DNA of 64,000 nucleotides from Christiangramia bathymodioli (GTDB lineage: Bacteria; Bacteroidota; Bacteroidia; Flavobacteriales; Flavobacteriaceae): positions 1 through 64,000 of the forward strand of contig SRSL01000008.1 of the NCBI GenBank assembly GCA_009735695.1. The letters run 5' to 3'. A program made the position numbers and the translations under genes. Below, piece after piece: positions 51,862 through 61,267 of this stretch. The notes under the pieces were generated by a model. The model was not told the origin of the DNA. It searched no databases and saw only the letters and a program-made list of their open reading frames with translations. Each line of letters starts with the position of its first letter. Position 1 is the stretch's first letter.

Positions 51862-54049
51862 CCTGCAACTCTTTTAAAAACAGTTCCTGTAGTTTGTCGG
51901 TGTAGACTTTTTGGGTTCCTGGATACGTTTCATTTTTCGGAATGGCCAGCAGCAGGCCTTTCTGAACCTGCTTTAATTTTTCAGCACTCAAATTCTTTCC
52001 TTCCGCGATGAGTTTTAGATCACTGAGGGTTTCAATATATTTCAATGGATCTTCAATTGCCAGGGAAGAAAGTTCTTCTGCCGCCTTCTGAAATAAAACT
52101 TTGTCTGATTCGGTTAGTTCTGATTTATTCTGAATGATCTTTTCCAATCTTGAAACCGATTCCCTGATCGCCTTTAACTGATCTGATCTAGCACTTTCCG
52201 TAGTTTCTGAAAAGCTCTGTACCTCATCCAGATCACCAGTTAGTCTGGTACTTTCTTGAATAGGCGGCGGATCAAACCCGATCCGGTGAACATAGATTCG
52301 CGCGCTGTTCTTGATCTCCTGGAGCAATTTTAAAGACCGGTATTGATATGGCAGGGAATTCTGTGGTTCATAAAGCCTGAGCTGCAGTTCAGAATCCCAC
52401 ATTTGGTTCATGGCTTCCCGTAACATGGATTTCAGCGATTGCGTGAAAAGGGTTGATTCTTCGGGATCATCATGATTGTGCAGGTAATCATGAAGCGGGT
52501 CTTCCTCTTCCTCCTCTTCGGCGGGAACCAGGTTATGCTCGTTTTCCGAATCATGATCATGTGTATAATAAGCGAGAGGATCATCCTCATTTTCCTGCGT
52601 CTCATCTGCCGGTTCTTCGGAATGACTTTGGGCAGCAATTCCAGATTCCGACTCGTCTCCCATAAACTCACCATATTTTAACCGCAGTGCCTTTTGATCG
52701 AATCCAAGCTCATTACTGCGGCTGTTGAACTCTTTTTCGGTGATCTGATCTTTTTCAGCAATGAGCTTTTCAGTATCAATGATCAGCTGTCGCTGACTCC
52801 TGAAGTAATCCGGCATCAGGTCTACACCCATAGACCCCGAAATCGCAGTCGCAGCTTCTGTAGTGTCCCGGATTTCGGCAAAATAGGTCTCACTCCTGGC
52901 GACATTGGCCACCAGTTGAAGATGATCTTTTGCCTCTACATAAAAATAAAGTTGTTCGCCGGGTTGCATTCTTAGTTCTTCAAGATCAATCGATTTGTCA
53001 AGGACTACCGACTTTTGGCTACCTGAAATCTGCCTCTCAAAATCAATTCTCAATTCTCGAAATTTTACCGCCTCTCCACTTCCCTTACTTACCGTCGCAA
53101 CGATATAAGCTTCACTGATCCCATAATCATCAGTGATCTGAGTCTCAAAATTCAGGATCTTTGCTTCCTCGGCCTCAAAACTGGAAAATAACGGCAGGTC
53201 TTTTATAACCACTTCCGGCTTCTCATCTTCTGCAACCTCGAGGTAATAGACTTTTGATACATAAGTATTACCGCTGCCATCCTTAAACCTGAAATTATAG
53301 AATCCAGATTCGCGAACGCTTTTGCTATATCTGTATTCATTATTCTTTAATTTAAAACGATGTTGTTCATCTTTAGTCTCAAAAAGAACCTCTTCCACTG
53401 GATGACTGAATTCCAGGATCCAGGTAAGACTTGAGTTTTTGAGCGCCTGAATATTCATTTCTTGAAAGGAGGAATTAGCCAGATTCGTGTAAGAAGGATA
53501 ATTAACAAAAACCTGCTGTTTTGAAATTTCCGGAATTTCATAGGACTGGTCTATTGAATCAACCGGAGTGAAATTTATCCTGTTTTTTTCTTCCAAAGAA
53601 TCAGACTTAACCACAGCAGAAGCGCCGGAATTAAATGCAATCACTGCCAGGATTGAGAAGACCAGCAGAAAGACAAAAGCCCTTTCGAAATTAACGTCGG
53701 GTTTAAAGCTTTTTATCGTATCCGCAAGCTGTCGTTCGGTTTTCTGTTTTTGAAGTCTTGCCAGTGAAGTAAGCCTTTTATCGGGAATTAAGAGTAAACC
53801 TGAGCTATAATTAGCTTCGGAATATCGGGAATCAACAAAACTGGAAACTTTTGAAAGACCGATCTTCCAGGGTTTTTGAACAGCAAAGTAAACAGATGCA
53901 CTTATCAGGAAAAATGCGGTTATCCAGAAGAAATTAAAGCCAATAGCAAAAGCCAGAAGTGCAGGACCAACCCCCACAATCAAAGCTTCAAGCAACAGCC
54001 ATGACCACCATTTTTTACGGAAATATTTTAAGATCCCTTCCCCGCTCAT
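51851..54049 (-). CDS. DUF4175-like large membrane/coiled-coil protein
   Basis: 732 residues. Two N-terminal transmembrane helices, a third near residue 130 (VFLLVFSILAVIAF), then a large extracytoplasmic region with beta strands and a helical C-terminus (KELRE-type coiled coils, LSSLAIEDPLKYIETLSDLKL). Residues about 482-532 hold an acidic, His-rich stretch with two copies of DPLxxYxHxHD. It resembles DUF4175-like proteins of the same cluster in other Bacteroidota. ATG overlaps the BatA-like gene by 4 bases. Confidence 0.8.
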   Translation of the reverse strand: MSGEGILKYFRKKWWSWLLLEALIVGVGPALLAFAIGFNFFWITAFFLISASVYFAVQKPWKIGLSKVSSFVDSRYSEANYSSGLLLIPDKRLTSLARLQKQKTERQLADTIKSFKPDVNFERAFVFLLVFSILAVIAFNSGASAVVKSDSLEEKNRINFTPVDSIDQSYEIPEISKQQVFVNYPSYTNLANSSFQEMNIQALKNSSLTWILEFSHPVEEVLFETKDEQHRFKLKNNEYRYSKSVRESGFYNFRFKDGSGNTYVSKVYYLEVAEDEKPEVVIKDLPLFSSFEAEEAKILNFETQITDDYGISEAYIVATVSKGSGEAVKFRELRIDFERQISGSQKSVVLDKSIDLEELRMQPGEQLYFYVEAKDHLQLVANVARSETYFAEIRDTTEAATAISGSMGVDLMPDYFRSQRQLIIDTEKLIAEKDQITEKEFNSRSNELGFDQKALRLKYGEFMGDESESGIAAQSHSEEPADETQENEDDPLAYYTHDHDSENEHNLVPAEEEEEEDPLHDYLHNHDDPEESTLFTQSLKSMLREAMNQMWDSELQLRLYEPQNSLPYQYRSLKLLQEIKNSARIYVHRIGFDPPPIQESTRLTGDLDEVQSFSETTESARSDQLKAIRESVSRLEKIIQNKSELTESDKVLFQKAAEELSSLAIEDPLKYIETLSDLKLIAEGKNLSAEKLKQVQKGLLLAIPKNETYPGTQKVYTDKLQELFLKELQDVE

Positions 54050-55296
54050 TGTCTCCTAATTTTCGCCAGGATTCGTTCCCCTATTAAAAATACAAATAGC
54101 AGCGGCCATAAATACCTGGAAAGGTCCAGATAATTAATTCGCAGTTTCTGACGAGTTTTTTCTACCTGCCCGGTTTCAATAAAATCTTCGGAAACTTTTC
54201 TTTTATCTATTTCTCTGCTGAGATTCACAATTTCTTCAGAAGGAATAATCAGTTCCAGCAACTCTTCAGTGAATCGGTAATCCAGGATTAATTCTGAAGA
54301 AATTTTCCTGGTTAGCAAAAACCTGTTTTCATACTTCCCCTGAGTGATCAGGCTTTCGGCAAATTCGTTTTCCTGGAACTGTAAAACCCTGTTCTTAAAA
54401 TCCGGAACTTCTGAACTGGAAAGCCAGATAAGCAGATCTGCTTCGAGCTCTGCTTCATTCTTAGAAATGGAGTCAAACTCGATCTGCCTTCCGGTATAAT
54501 TCTGAATGGCATTTACCGCGGCTCGGAAAAATTTCACCTGCTCCTGCAAACTGTCCTCAGAAAATATTTCAATTCGGTACGGTTCTGTCCAGAATTCAGG
54601 AATCGAATCGAATTCATTCCTGTTATTTTCGCTTAAAGCGACCTGTTCCTTCTCGTAGTACAAACTTTGCGAATTGCTGATCCCATATATAATCTGCAGG
54701 GAATCTCCAATGTTTCTTCTGGCAAGTGCCTTTCTTTTGGATTCGTCCTGGTCGAGGATGATCCAGTTTATGTTTTTAGAAATTCCAGGTCTTTTTCCAT
54801 TAATTCCTTTCAGGTATCCGGCTGAAAAAACCACCGCGCTATCATAAGCTTCATTTTCCAGGTTTTTAACGAGTTTCCAGTAATCGGGGATGGCAGTTTT
54901 TTCTGCCATCACGTCTTCATTTTCAAATTCAGGGAATCCCTCTTTGAATAAGTAAACAGGATTTCCTTCAGACAAACTATCAGCCATTCCAAGGATCCTC
55001 GGGCTATCCAGCAAATTTTCTTCAAAATAATAGACGATCTCTTCAGATGGCTGATCTTTTTCCCATCGAAGTTCAGCCATTATTAAAACCAACATGCTAA
55101 TCGCCAGCATCCTTAACAATAACAACCATAGTTCATTCAGCCTGAAATTCCTGCTGTTTCGGGACACGCCTTCCTCGAACATTTTGATGCTTCCAACCTT
55201 GATGACCCGGGATTCCTTATTGCTCCACAAATGAATGATCAAAGGAACAAGCAATCCCAAAAGGCCCCATAAATATGTTGGATTGGCGAAATACAT
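54046..55296 (-). CDS. BatA-like membrane protein
   Basis: 416 residues. The N-terminus MYFANPTYLWGLLGLLVPLIIHLWS is the aerotolerance/BatA N-terminal anchor, followed by a second helix (LLLLRMLAISMLVLIMAEL) and a C-terminal helix (LWPLLFVFLIGERIL). Between them is a long extracytoplasmic region without the vWA metal site. It overlaps the DUF58 gene by 1 base. The group of proteins is thought to act with MoxR as a chaperone-like system. Confidence 0.82.
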   Translation of the reverse strand: MYFANPTYLWGLLGLLVPLIIHLWSNKESRVIKVGSIKMFEEGVSRNSRNFRLNELWLLLLRMLAISMLVLIMAELRWEKDQPSEEIVYYFEENLLDSPRILGMADSLSEGNPVYLFKEGFPEFENEDVMAEKTAIPDYWKLVKNLENEAYDSAVVFSAGYLKGINGKRPGISKNINWIILDQDESKRKALARRNIGDSLQIIYGISNSQSLYYEKEQVALSENNRNEFDSIPEFWTEPYRIEIFSEDSLQEQVKFFRAAVNAIQNYTGRQIEFDSISKNEAELEADLLIWLSSSEVPDFKNRVLQFQENEFAESLITQGKYENRFLLTRKISSELILDYRFTEELLELIIPSEEIVNLSREIDKRKVSEDFIETGQVEKTRQKLRINYLDLSRYLWPLLFVFLIGERILAKIRRQ

Positions 55297-56192
55297 TATA
55301 AAAAGGAAGTTCGGTTTTTAAGGAAAAATTGAAGCGTCTCATTTAGATCATCTTCCATACTGAAAAGATGATAATGAATATTAGAAGCTAAAAAGTCATC
55401 TTTGAGTTTTTTAAGATGCTCGTTAAACTGTAGTAAATACTTTTTCCTTGCTTCCGCGGCGTTAACCTTTATTCGCTGTTTTGTTTCCAGGTCTTCCAGG
55501 ATCACTGTGCCTGAATAATCGAATTCAATCTCCTTCCTGCCCATTAAATGAATCACAATAATTTCATTTCTCGGACTTTTCAGACTGTTGATCAAGTTGG
55601 AGATCTCAGTATCGTATTCATAAAGATCGGTGATCAAAAAGATCATTTCCCGGTGACTATGATCATGAAATTTTTCGAGTACAGCAGGATTCTTCGGCCA
55701 TTTCCCCTGGTTCTGAATCTGGGATAACTTCTGAAGAAAACTCAGGTAATGTTGTTTTCGAACCTCGGGCTGGAGATGAAAAATACTCTTATCATTTAGC
55801 GAAAAAAGGCCTAAAGCGTCTCCCTGCTTATGAGATAGATAACCCAGGGAGGCAGCGATCACCTTGGAAAATTCCAGTTTAGTGAGTCCATTTTCTTCAT
55901 AAGCCATGGATTCACTGGAATCTATAATGAATTTAACGGTAACGTTGGTTTCAATTTCAGCCTGCTTTACGTAGTATCTGCCAGATCTTGCCAGCATTTT
56001 CCAGTCTAATAACCTAAGGTCGTCACCAGGTTCATAAGCGCGATACTGGCTAAATTCCATACCGGCTCCAACGCGCCTGCTGTGATTTAAGCCTGACAGA
56101 AAATTGTCCACCACGAGCCTGGCGATCAGTTCCAGCCCCGAAATGGAATTAATTACCTCAGGTTTTAAAAGATCTCTGTAATCACTGTGCAT
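55296..56192 (-). CDS. DUF58 protein (vWA-like)
   Basis: 298 residues. Signature DLRLLDWKMLARSGRYYVKQ and vWA-type metal motif FIIDSSESM (DxSxS). DUF58 proteins pair with MoxR ATPases as likely substrate-binding partners. It lies 6 bases downstream of the MoxR gene. Cytosolic. Confidence 0.9.
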   Translation of the reverse strand: MHSDYRDLLKPEVINSISGLELIARLVVDNFLSGLNHSRRVGAGMEFSQYRAYEPGDDLRLLDWKMLARSGRYYVKQAEIETNVTVKFIIDSSESMAYEENGLTKLEFSKVIAASLGYLSHKQGDALGLFSLNDKSIFHLQPEVRKQHYLSFLQKLSQIQNQGKWPKNPAVLEKFHDHSHREMIFLITDLYEYDTEISNLINSLKSPRNEIIVIHLMGRKEIEFDYSGTVILEDLETKQRIKVNAAEARKKYLLQFNEHLKKLKDDFLASNIHYHLFSMEDDLNETLQFFLKNRTSFL

Positions 56193-56198
56193 TTAAAT

Positions 56199-57194
56199 TC
56201 AGATTCCAATTTTCTTAATAAGCTGTTCGGTGATCTCGTCTGAAGTGATCCCTTCGGCCTGAGCCCTGAAATTTGGAATAATCCTATGCCTAAGCACGGG
56301 TTTCGCAATTTCTTTTAGATCTTCTGGAATTACCGAAAGCCGGCCTTTTAAAAGAGCTCTCGCCTTGGCGGTCAAGATCATTGCCTGCCCGGCACGAGGC
56401 CCGGCACCCCAGCTCACCCATTCTTTCACATAGTCCAGGTCACTGTCCATTGGGCGGGTTGCCCGAATAATTTTACTCACTTTATCGATTAATTCATCAC
56501 TAATGGGAACTTCTCTCACCAGTTCCTGTAGTCTGATGATTTCTGCTCCATTGATCACCGAATTCACTTTACCTGATTTTTTGCCGGTTGTGCTTTTCAG
56601 GATATTGAATTCATCACCAGCCTCAGGATAGCCAATTTTAATATATAATAGAAATCGGTCCAGCTGCGCTTCCGGAAGTGGAAAAGTTCCTGATTGCTCT
56701 ATAGGGTTTTGAGTTGCGAGAATAAAGAAAGGCCTGTCCAGGTCGTAGGTTTTTCCCGAATAGGTTACTTCAAATTCCTGCATGGCTTCCAGCAAAGCGG
56801 CCTGGGTCTTCGGTGGCGTACGGTTGATCTCATCGGCCAGGATAATATTAGCGAAAATGGGGCCTTTATTGAACTGAAAGAACTTCTTCCCGGTTGAATG
56901 ATCTTCTTCCAGGACTTCCGTACCTATAATATCTGAAGGCATCAAATCTGGCGTAAACTGAATTCTACGGAATTGAAGATCAACTCCGTCTGAAAGTGTT
57001 CGAATCATCAGAGTTTTTGCCAAACCGGGGACACCTTCCAGCAAAGCATGTCCACCAGCAAGAAAAGTGATCAGCAGCTGATCGATGGTTTTCTCCTGAC
57101 CAATGATAACCTTGGCGATTTCGGCTTTTAAAGCTCCTAATTTTGAAGTAAGTACACTTACCTCATCTTCCAGTTCTTTTAATTTGTTTTCCAT
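56199..57194 (-). CDS. MoxR-type AAA+ ATPase
   Basis: 331 residues. Walker A: EGVPGLAKTLM; Walker B: IILADEINRTPPK; sensor 1 region ILATQNPIEQSGTFPLPEAQLDRF. MoxR ATPases remodel partner proteins or assist metal insertion; here it is the core of the DUF58/BatA cluster. Confidence 0.93.
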   Translation of the reverse strand: MENKLKELEDEVSVLTSKLGALKAEIAKVIIGQEKTIDQLLITFLAGGHALLEGVPGLAKTLMIRTLSDGVDLQFRRIQFTPDLMPSDIIGTEVLEEDHSTGKKFFQFNKGPIFANIILADEINRTPPKTQAALLEAMQEFEVTYSGKTYDLDRPFFILATQNPIEQSGTFPLPEAQLDRFLLYIKIGYPEAGDEFNILKSTTGKKSGKVNSVINGAEIIRLQELVREVPISDELIDKVSKIIRATRPMDSDLDYVKEWVSWGAGPRAGQAMILTAKARALLKGRLSVIPEDLKEIAKPVLRHRIIPNFRAQAEGITSDEITEQLIKKIGI

Positions 57195-57202
57195 ATCTAT
57201 AA

Positions 57203-57823
57203 TTAAACCGTCATGGCATACATCACAATATTCACTGCGAACCTGGTATTGTCTATTTTATTCCATCTTTTGTTTCTGAAGTCATAGTCCCATTCACAGC
57301 CATAATCCTTATTACTATATAAAACCCCGATCTTATTATCTATCTCGATAGCCTTTAGATAATCATGCACCAGGTCATCACCCCAACCATTCAGTTCCTG
57401 GGAGGTCGTGGGCGGTCCATCTTCAAACTGAAAGAAGGAGGAATAGATCTCATGATCATTCGGAATTTTTTTAAGGCTCTGTACCCCGAAAATCTCATCC
57501 ATCTGCCTTTCAAAAGATTTGGCAAAAAGTCCATCTATATCGTGATTACAATCATCTGCAAACACAAAACCACCATTCCTCACATATTTTTCAAAGTTCT
57601 CCCGCTCTTTTTTGGTGAACTGTACCAGTTTATGCCCCGAAATATAACAAAACGGACATTCGAAGATCTCATCGCTGGAAAGTGGAACTATATTTTCCCT
57701 GGTATCGATCTTCAAAGTAGTATACTCTACCAGTGAATTCAACACGTTGGAAGGCATACGCTGGTCTACATCCCAGTCTCCTGATTCATATTGTAATCTG
57801 GTAAAGAAAAATTCGTTTCTCAC
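57203..57823 (-). CDS. DUF4159 domain protein
   Basis: 206 residues, no signal peptide in this frame. DUF4159 hallmarks: FFFTRLQYESGDWDVDQRMP, FVFADDCNHDIDGLFAKSFERQM and a DFRNKRWNKIDNTRFAVNIVMYAM ending. The family is uncharacterised and usually sits with MoxR clusters. It lies 84 bases after the TldD/PmbA gene and 8 bases before moxR. Confidence 0.88.
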   Translation of the reverse strand: MRNEFFFTRLQYESGDWDVDQRMPSNVLNSLVEYTTLKIDTRENIVPLSSDEIFECPFCYISGHKLVQFTKKERENFEKYVRNGGFVFADDCNHDIDGLFAKSFERQMDEIFGVQSLKKIPNDHEIYSSFFQFEDGPPTTSQELNGWGDDLVHDYLKAIEIDNKIGVLYSNKDYGCEWDYDFRNKRWNKIDNTRFAVNIVMYAMTV

Positions 57824-57907
57824 TAAGCTCTCCTAAAACATGTTCAAACAAAAAACTGGTTGCTAAGATACTTCTCAAAACAACCAGTTTTATGAATATG
57901 ATTTGAT

Positions 57908-59221
57908 TTAAACTGCGTCTGATAAACTGGTAAAAGTGAAATCCCTGATCTTCATATAAGGGATCAAACTCCCATCAATCCGCTCCTGCTCGCCCAATTC
58001 TTCAAGATTGTTAAGCATGATGATAGGGCTTTCATTAAACCTGAAGTTTTTAACCGGATACTTGATTTCACCGTCTTCAATATAAAAAGTTCCATCTCTG
58101 GTAAGTCCGGTATAGAGTAAGGTTTGCGGATCTACGCTTCGAATGTACCACAGCCTGGTAACCAGAATTCCTCTTTTCGTACTCTTTATGAGTTCTTCCC
58201 TGGTAGCACTTCCGCCTTCCATGATAAAATTCGAAGGAAAAGGAACAAGCTGGGCTCCCTGTTTATCGGCCCAGAAACGGCTGTAAGCTAAATTTTTAAC
58301 CACCCCGTCTTCTATCCAGGTCGTCTTTTTAAGAGGCGTGCCTTCACCGTTCCAGGTAGAAGAAGGTACTCTGGGATCCAAAGGATCACTATAAATAGTC
58401 ACACGCTCATCCACGATCTTTTCACCTAATTTGGTACCATCGCCCTTAGACATGAAACTTCTTCCTTCATCGGCAGTACGCGCGTTTACAGCTCCTCTCA
58501 AACCGCTCAGGAGCCCGTCGGCCGCTGCAGGTTCAAGGATAACTGTATATTTGCCGGGTTCTATTGCACGAGCCTGGCGGGACATTACAGCCTTATCTAT
58601 AGCAACCTTTGACGCTTCAGCAGGATCGAATTTATTCACATCATTAAAGTCTCTTGTTACCCAACCAGAACCTGTACCGTCGTTAGATCTCATGGTCACC
58701 GTAAAATTCACATTGGTATCCTGGGAGTAAGCAAAAAGTCCTTTGGAATTCATAATTGCGTTAAAACCAGCCGAATCGTTTAAAAAGCCTGCTGCGGTAA
58801 CATCCTTGGCTGCCGCTGCATCGATGCTGGTTCCGGCGACCCGGGCCCGGTATTCGGGACTAATTTCAGCAGTTGCTTTTACATAACTTTTAGACTCGTC
58901 ATAGGTTTGTGGCCCCAAAGGCGGCATGTATTCAGGGTTTTCCGGAGAAAGCTGCGCCAGTTCCTCCGACCTTCTTACCACTTTTTCAAGGGAAGCATCA
59001 TCGAATTCATCTATGGTCGCTGTACCCGTTTTCTTTCCAAAACTGGATTCTACTACCAGTGATTGGTTAGATCGATGTCCGGAAGTAGAAACCGTATTTC
59101 GGGCATACCTGATATTACCGCTTTCGCTTCCGCTAAGGCTGATCAAACAGTCGTCTGCTTTGGAAAAAGACATGGCTTTTTCCATTAATTGTCGTGCTTC
59201 TTCTTTTGTATATATTGCCAT
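57908..59221 (-). CDS. TldD/PmbA family protein (PmbA-like), no signal peptide
   Basis: 437 residues. TldD/PmbA peptidase-like fold: LMEKAMSFSKADDCLISLSGSESGNIRYARN at the start, the substrate-domain pieces SPENPEYMPPLGPQTYDESKSYVKA and the end NFRFNESPIIMLNNLEELG. It lacks a HExxxH motif, as PmbA/TldE usually does, so it needs a TldD partner. No export signal is seen, unlike the neighbour. Confidence 0.9.
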   Translation of the reverse strand: MAIYTKEEARQLMEKAMSFSKADDCLISLSGSESGNIRYARNTVSTSGHRSNQSLVVESSFGKKTGTATIDEFDDASLEKVVRRSEELAQLSPENPEYMPPLGPQTYDESKSYVKATAEISPEYRARVAGTSIDAAAAKDVTAAGFLNDSAGFNAIMNSKGLFAYSQDTNVNFTVTMRSNDGTGSGWVTRDFNDVNKFDPAEASKVAIDKAVMSRQARAIEPGKYTVILEPAAADGLLSGLRGAVNARTADEGRSFMSKGDGTKLGEKIVDERVTIYSDPLDPRVPSSTWNGEGTPLKKTTWIEDGVVKNLAYSRFWADKQGAQLVPFPSNFIMEGGSATREELIKSTKRGILVTRLWYIRSVDPQTLLYTGLTRDGTFYIEDGEIKYPVKNFRFNESPIIMLNNLEELGEQERIDGSLIPYMKIRDFTFTSLSDAV

Positions 59222-59243
59222 GATTTTCTTCTTAAATTAATTT

Positions 59244-60884
59244 TTAAACCGTTCTACCCGTGTTAATAACATTTACATCATCAAACCTGGCCGTAGAACA
59301 ACCATGCGAAACGGCACTAACCTGTGGAGGTTGTCCCTTTCCGTCGAAGAAGGATCCGAACATTCTGTAATCGTCCTTATCGCAAATCTTTGTGCAGGAA
59401 TTCCAGAATTCCTGGGTATTGGATTGATAGGCCACATCATCTAACATGCCTGCTATTTCACCATCCTTAATTTCGTAGAATAATGTACCTCCAAACTGGA
59501 AGTTATAACGTTGTTGATCTATCGAATAAGAACCTCTACCGGCGATATAAATTCCATTTTCAATATCCTTGATCATATCATGGATGGAATATTTCTCTTT
59601 TCCTGGTTCAAGCGAAACATTAGGCATTCTCTGGAATTGGACATCATTCCAGCTTTCAGAATAACAGCAACCGTGAGATTCATTTTGATCGATGATATGA
59701 ACCTGGTCACGTATAGCCTGGTAATTGGTTAGAATACCATTTCTTACAAGGTCCCATTTTTTCGTTTTAACGCCCTCATCATCATAACCAACAGCACCAA
59801 GACTATGAGGCTGAGTTTTATCGGCTACAAGATTTACGATATCGCTTCCATATTTAAAGTCTCCAGATTTCCATTTATCTAAAGTTGCAAAACTGGTTCC
59901 CGCGTAGTTGGCCTCGTAACCGAGAACACGGTCAAGTTCAAGTGGGTGACCAACAGATTCATGAATGGTAAGTCCTAAATGATTGGGCTCCAATGCCAGG
60001 TCATATTTTCCGGGATCTACCGATTTTGCCGATAATTTTTCTTTAGCCTGGAGTGCTGCATTCTTCGCATCTTCTATCATATCATAGCTGTTCCTGTAAA
60101 GGATCAGCCCGTTTGGACCTTCAACTTTTTCTGAAGCCAGGCCATCCAGATATTCGTAACCCATTCCCATAGGCGCGCTCAAGGCATCCCTGGATTTGAA
60201 TTTTCCGGCCTCCCTGTCAACGGCAGTAACTCCGAAAGTTGGCCAAATCCTATGAATATCCTGGTCTATATACGAGCCTTCGGTGGAAGCGAAATATTTT
60301 TGCTCATTAACCATGAATAGCGCAGAGTTCACAAAACTAGCCCCGTTATCCATCGCAGCGGCATTTGCACCTAAAAGAAGATCTACTTTCTCTGAAACAG
60401 GTACTTCTTTAAAATCCTTTTTTATAGGAGTTTTCCATGACACTTCTCCATGAGAAGCCACTGGTGCAAGAATTACCGGTTCCTTCTGTATTTTGGAATT
60501 TGCCTTTGCAATTGCCACAGCCTGTTGGGTCGCTTTTTTGATTCCCTCTTCGTTCACCTCGTTGGTAGAGGCAAATCCCCAGGTACCATCGGCAATCACC
60601 CTAATTCCGATTCCGAAAGATTCGGTATTAACGGTATTCTGAACTTTATCTTCCCTGGTAAACACATATTGATTTAGGTATCTCCCAATACGGGCATCGG
60701 CATAACTGGCACCCATGGATTTTGCAGTATTAAGAGCAACATCGGCGAGCTTCTTTTTCATAGCCACGTCCATCCCTGGATCCAGAAGCGCCTCAACCGG
60801 GATCTCATTCCCCATCATACTCATGGGTAACATTAATGCCCCGGCACCTAATCCTGCAAGCTGAACAAATTTTCTTCTTTGCAT
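59244..60884 (-). CDS. TldD family metallopeptidase with Tat-like signal
   Basis: 546 residues. N-terminal signal QRRKFVQLAGLGAGALMLPMSM (RR then hydrophobic, Tat-like). The TldD metal motif LTIHESVGHPLE (HExxxH) and the C-terminal VSHGCSTARFDD are present. TldD/TldE proteins process small peptides and microcins in other bacteria; here the export signal suggests a periplasmic role. It precedes the PmbA-like gene by 22 bases. Confidence 0.92.
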   Translation of the reverse strand: MQRRKFVQLAGLGAGALMLPMSMMGNEIPVEALLDPGMDVAMKKKLADVALNTAKSMGASYADARIGRYLNQYVFTREDKVQNTVNTESFGIGIRVIADGTWGFASTNEVNEEGIKKATQQAVAIAKANSKIQKEPVILAPVASHGEVSWKTPIKKDFKEVPVSEKVDLLLGANAAAMDNGASFVNSALFMVNEQKYFASTEGSYIDQDIHRIWPTFGVTAVDREAGKFKSRDALSAPMGMGYEYLDGLASEKVEGPNGLILYRNSYDMIEDAKNAALQAKEKLSAKSVDPGKYDLALEPNHLGLTIHESVGHPLELDRVLGYEANYAGTSFATLDKWKSGDFKYGSDIVNLVADKTQPHSLGAVGYDDEGVKTKKWDLVRNGILTNYQAIRDQVHIIDQNESHGCCYSESWNDVQFQRMPNVSLEPGKEKYSIHDMIKDIENGIYIAGRGSYSIDQQRYNFQFGGTLFYEIKDGEIAGMLDDVAYQSNTQEFWNSCTKICDKDDYRMFGSFFDGKGQPPQVSAVSHGCSTARFDDVNVINTGRTV

Positions 60885-61267
60885 AAAATTTTAAGTTTGC
60901 GAATCGCTTTAAAAAAAATGAATTGTAGAGTGAAATTCATTATTATTAAAATTGAATTCGTTGATTAATTAAGCTGTAAAAGTGGTTCCCTAAAATAAGG
61001 AAAAAATCTACAATTTTTCCGAAACATATTAGGCCAGACAAATTTGAATGAAAGCTTATTATTAAATCTGTTATTTTAAGAAGAATTCATTAAATGTAGA
61101 GGCTGAAAATAAGGCTGCAAACTACCAGGAATGAATTGGCAGAAGTCGAATAGTTTAACCGAATGCAACTCCATGCACCATAAAAAATACAATCACCACA
61201 TAACCAGTGCATTAAACCGAATTAACCAGATTTTAAAAAAAAACCTCAGAAGGAGGTAAATCTTTCT
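60885..61267. other. 383 bp intergenic region
   Basis: No ORF of credible length. It holds a minus-strand terminator for the esterase gene at 61234-61257 and, on the minus strand near 60995-61002, TATTTTAG, a -7-like element that may drive tldD. A TATTATTAAATC stretch at 61050-61075 is AT-rich. Nothing else was recognised. Confidence 0.45.
61234..61257 (-). terminator. Terminator of the TesA-like gene
   Basis: On the minus strand ACCTC (61257-61253), loop CTTCT, GAGGT (61247-61243), then nine Ts. It lies 10 bases after the esterase stop codon. Confidence 0.75.
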
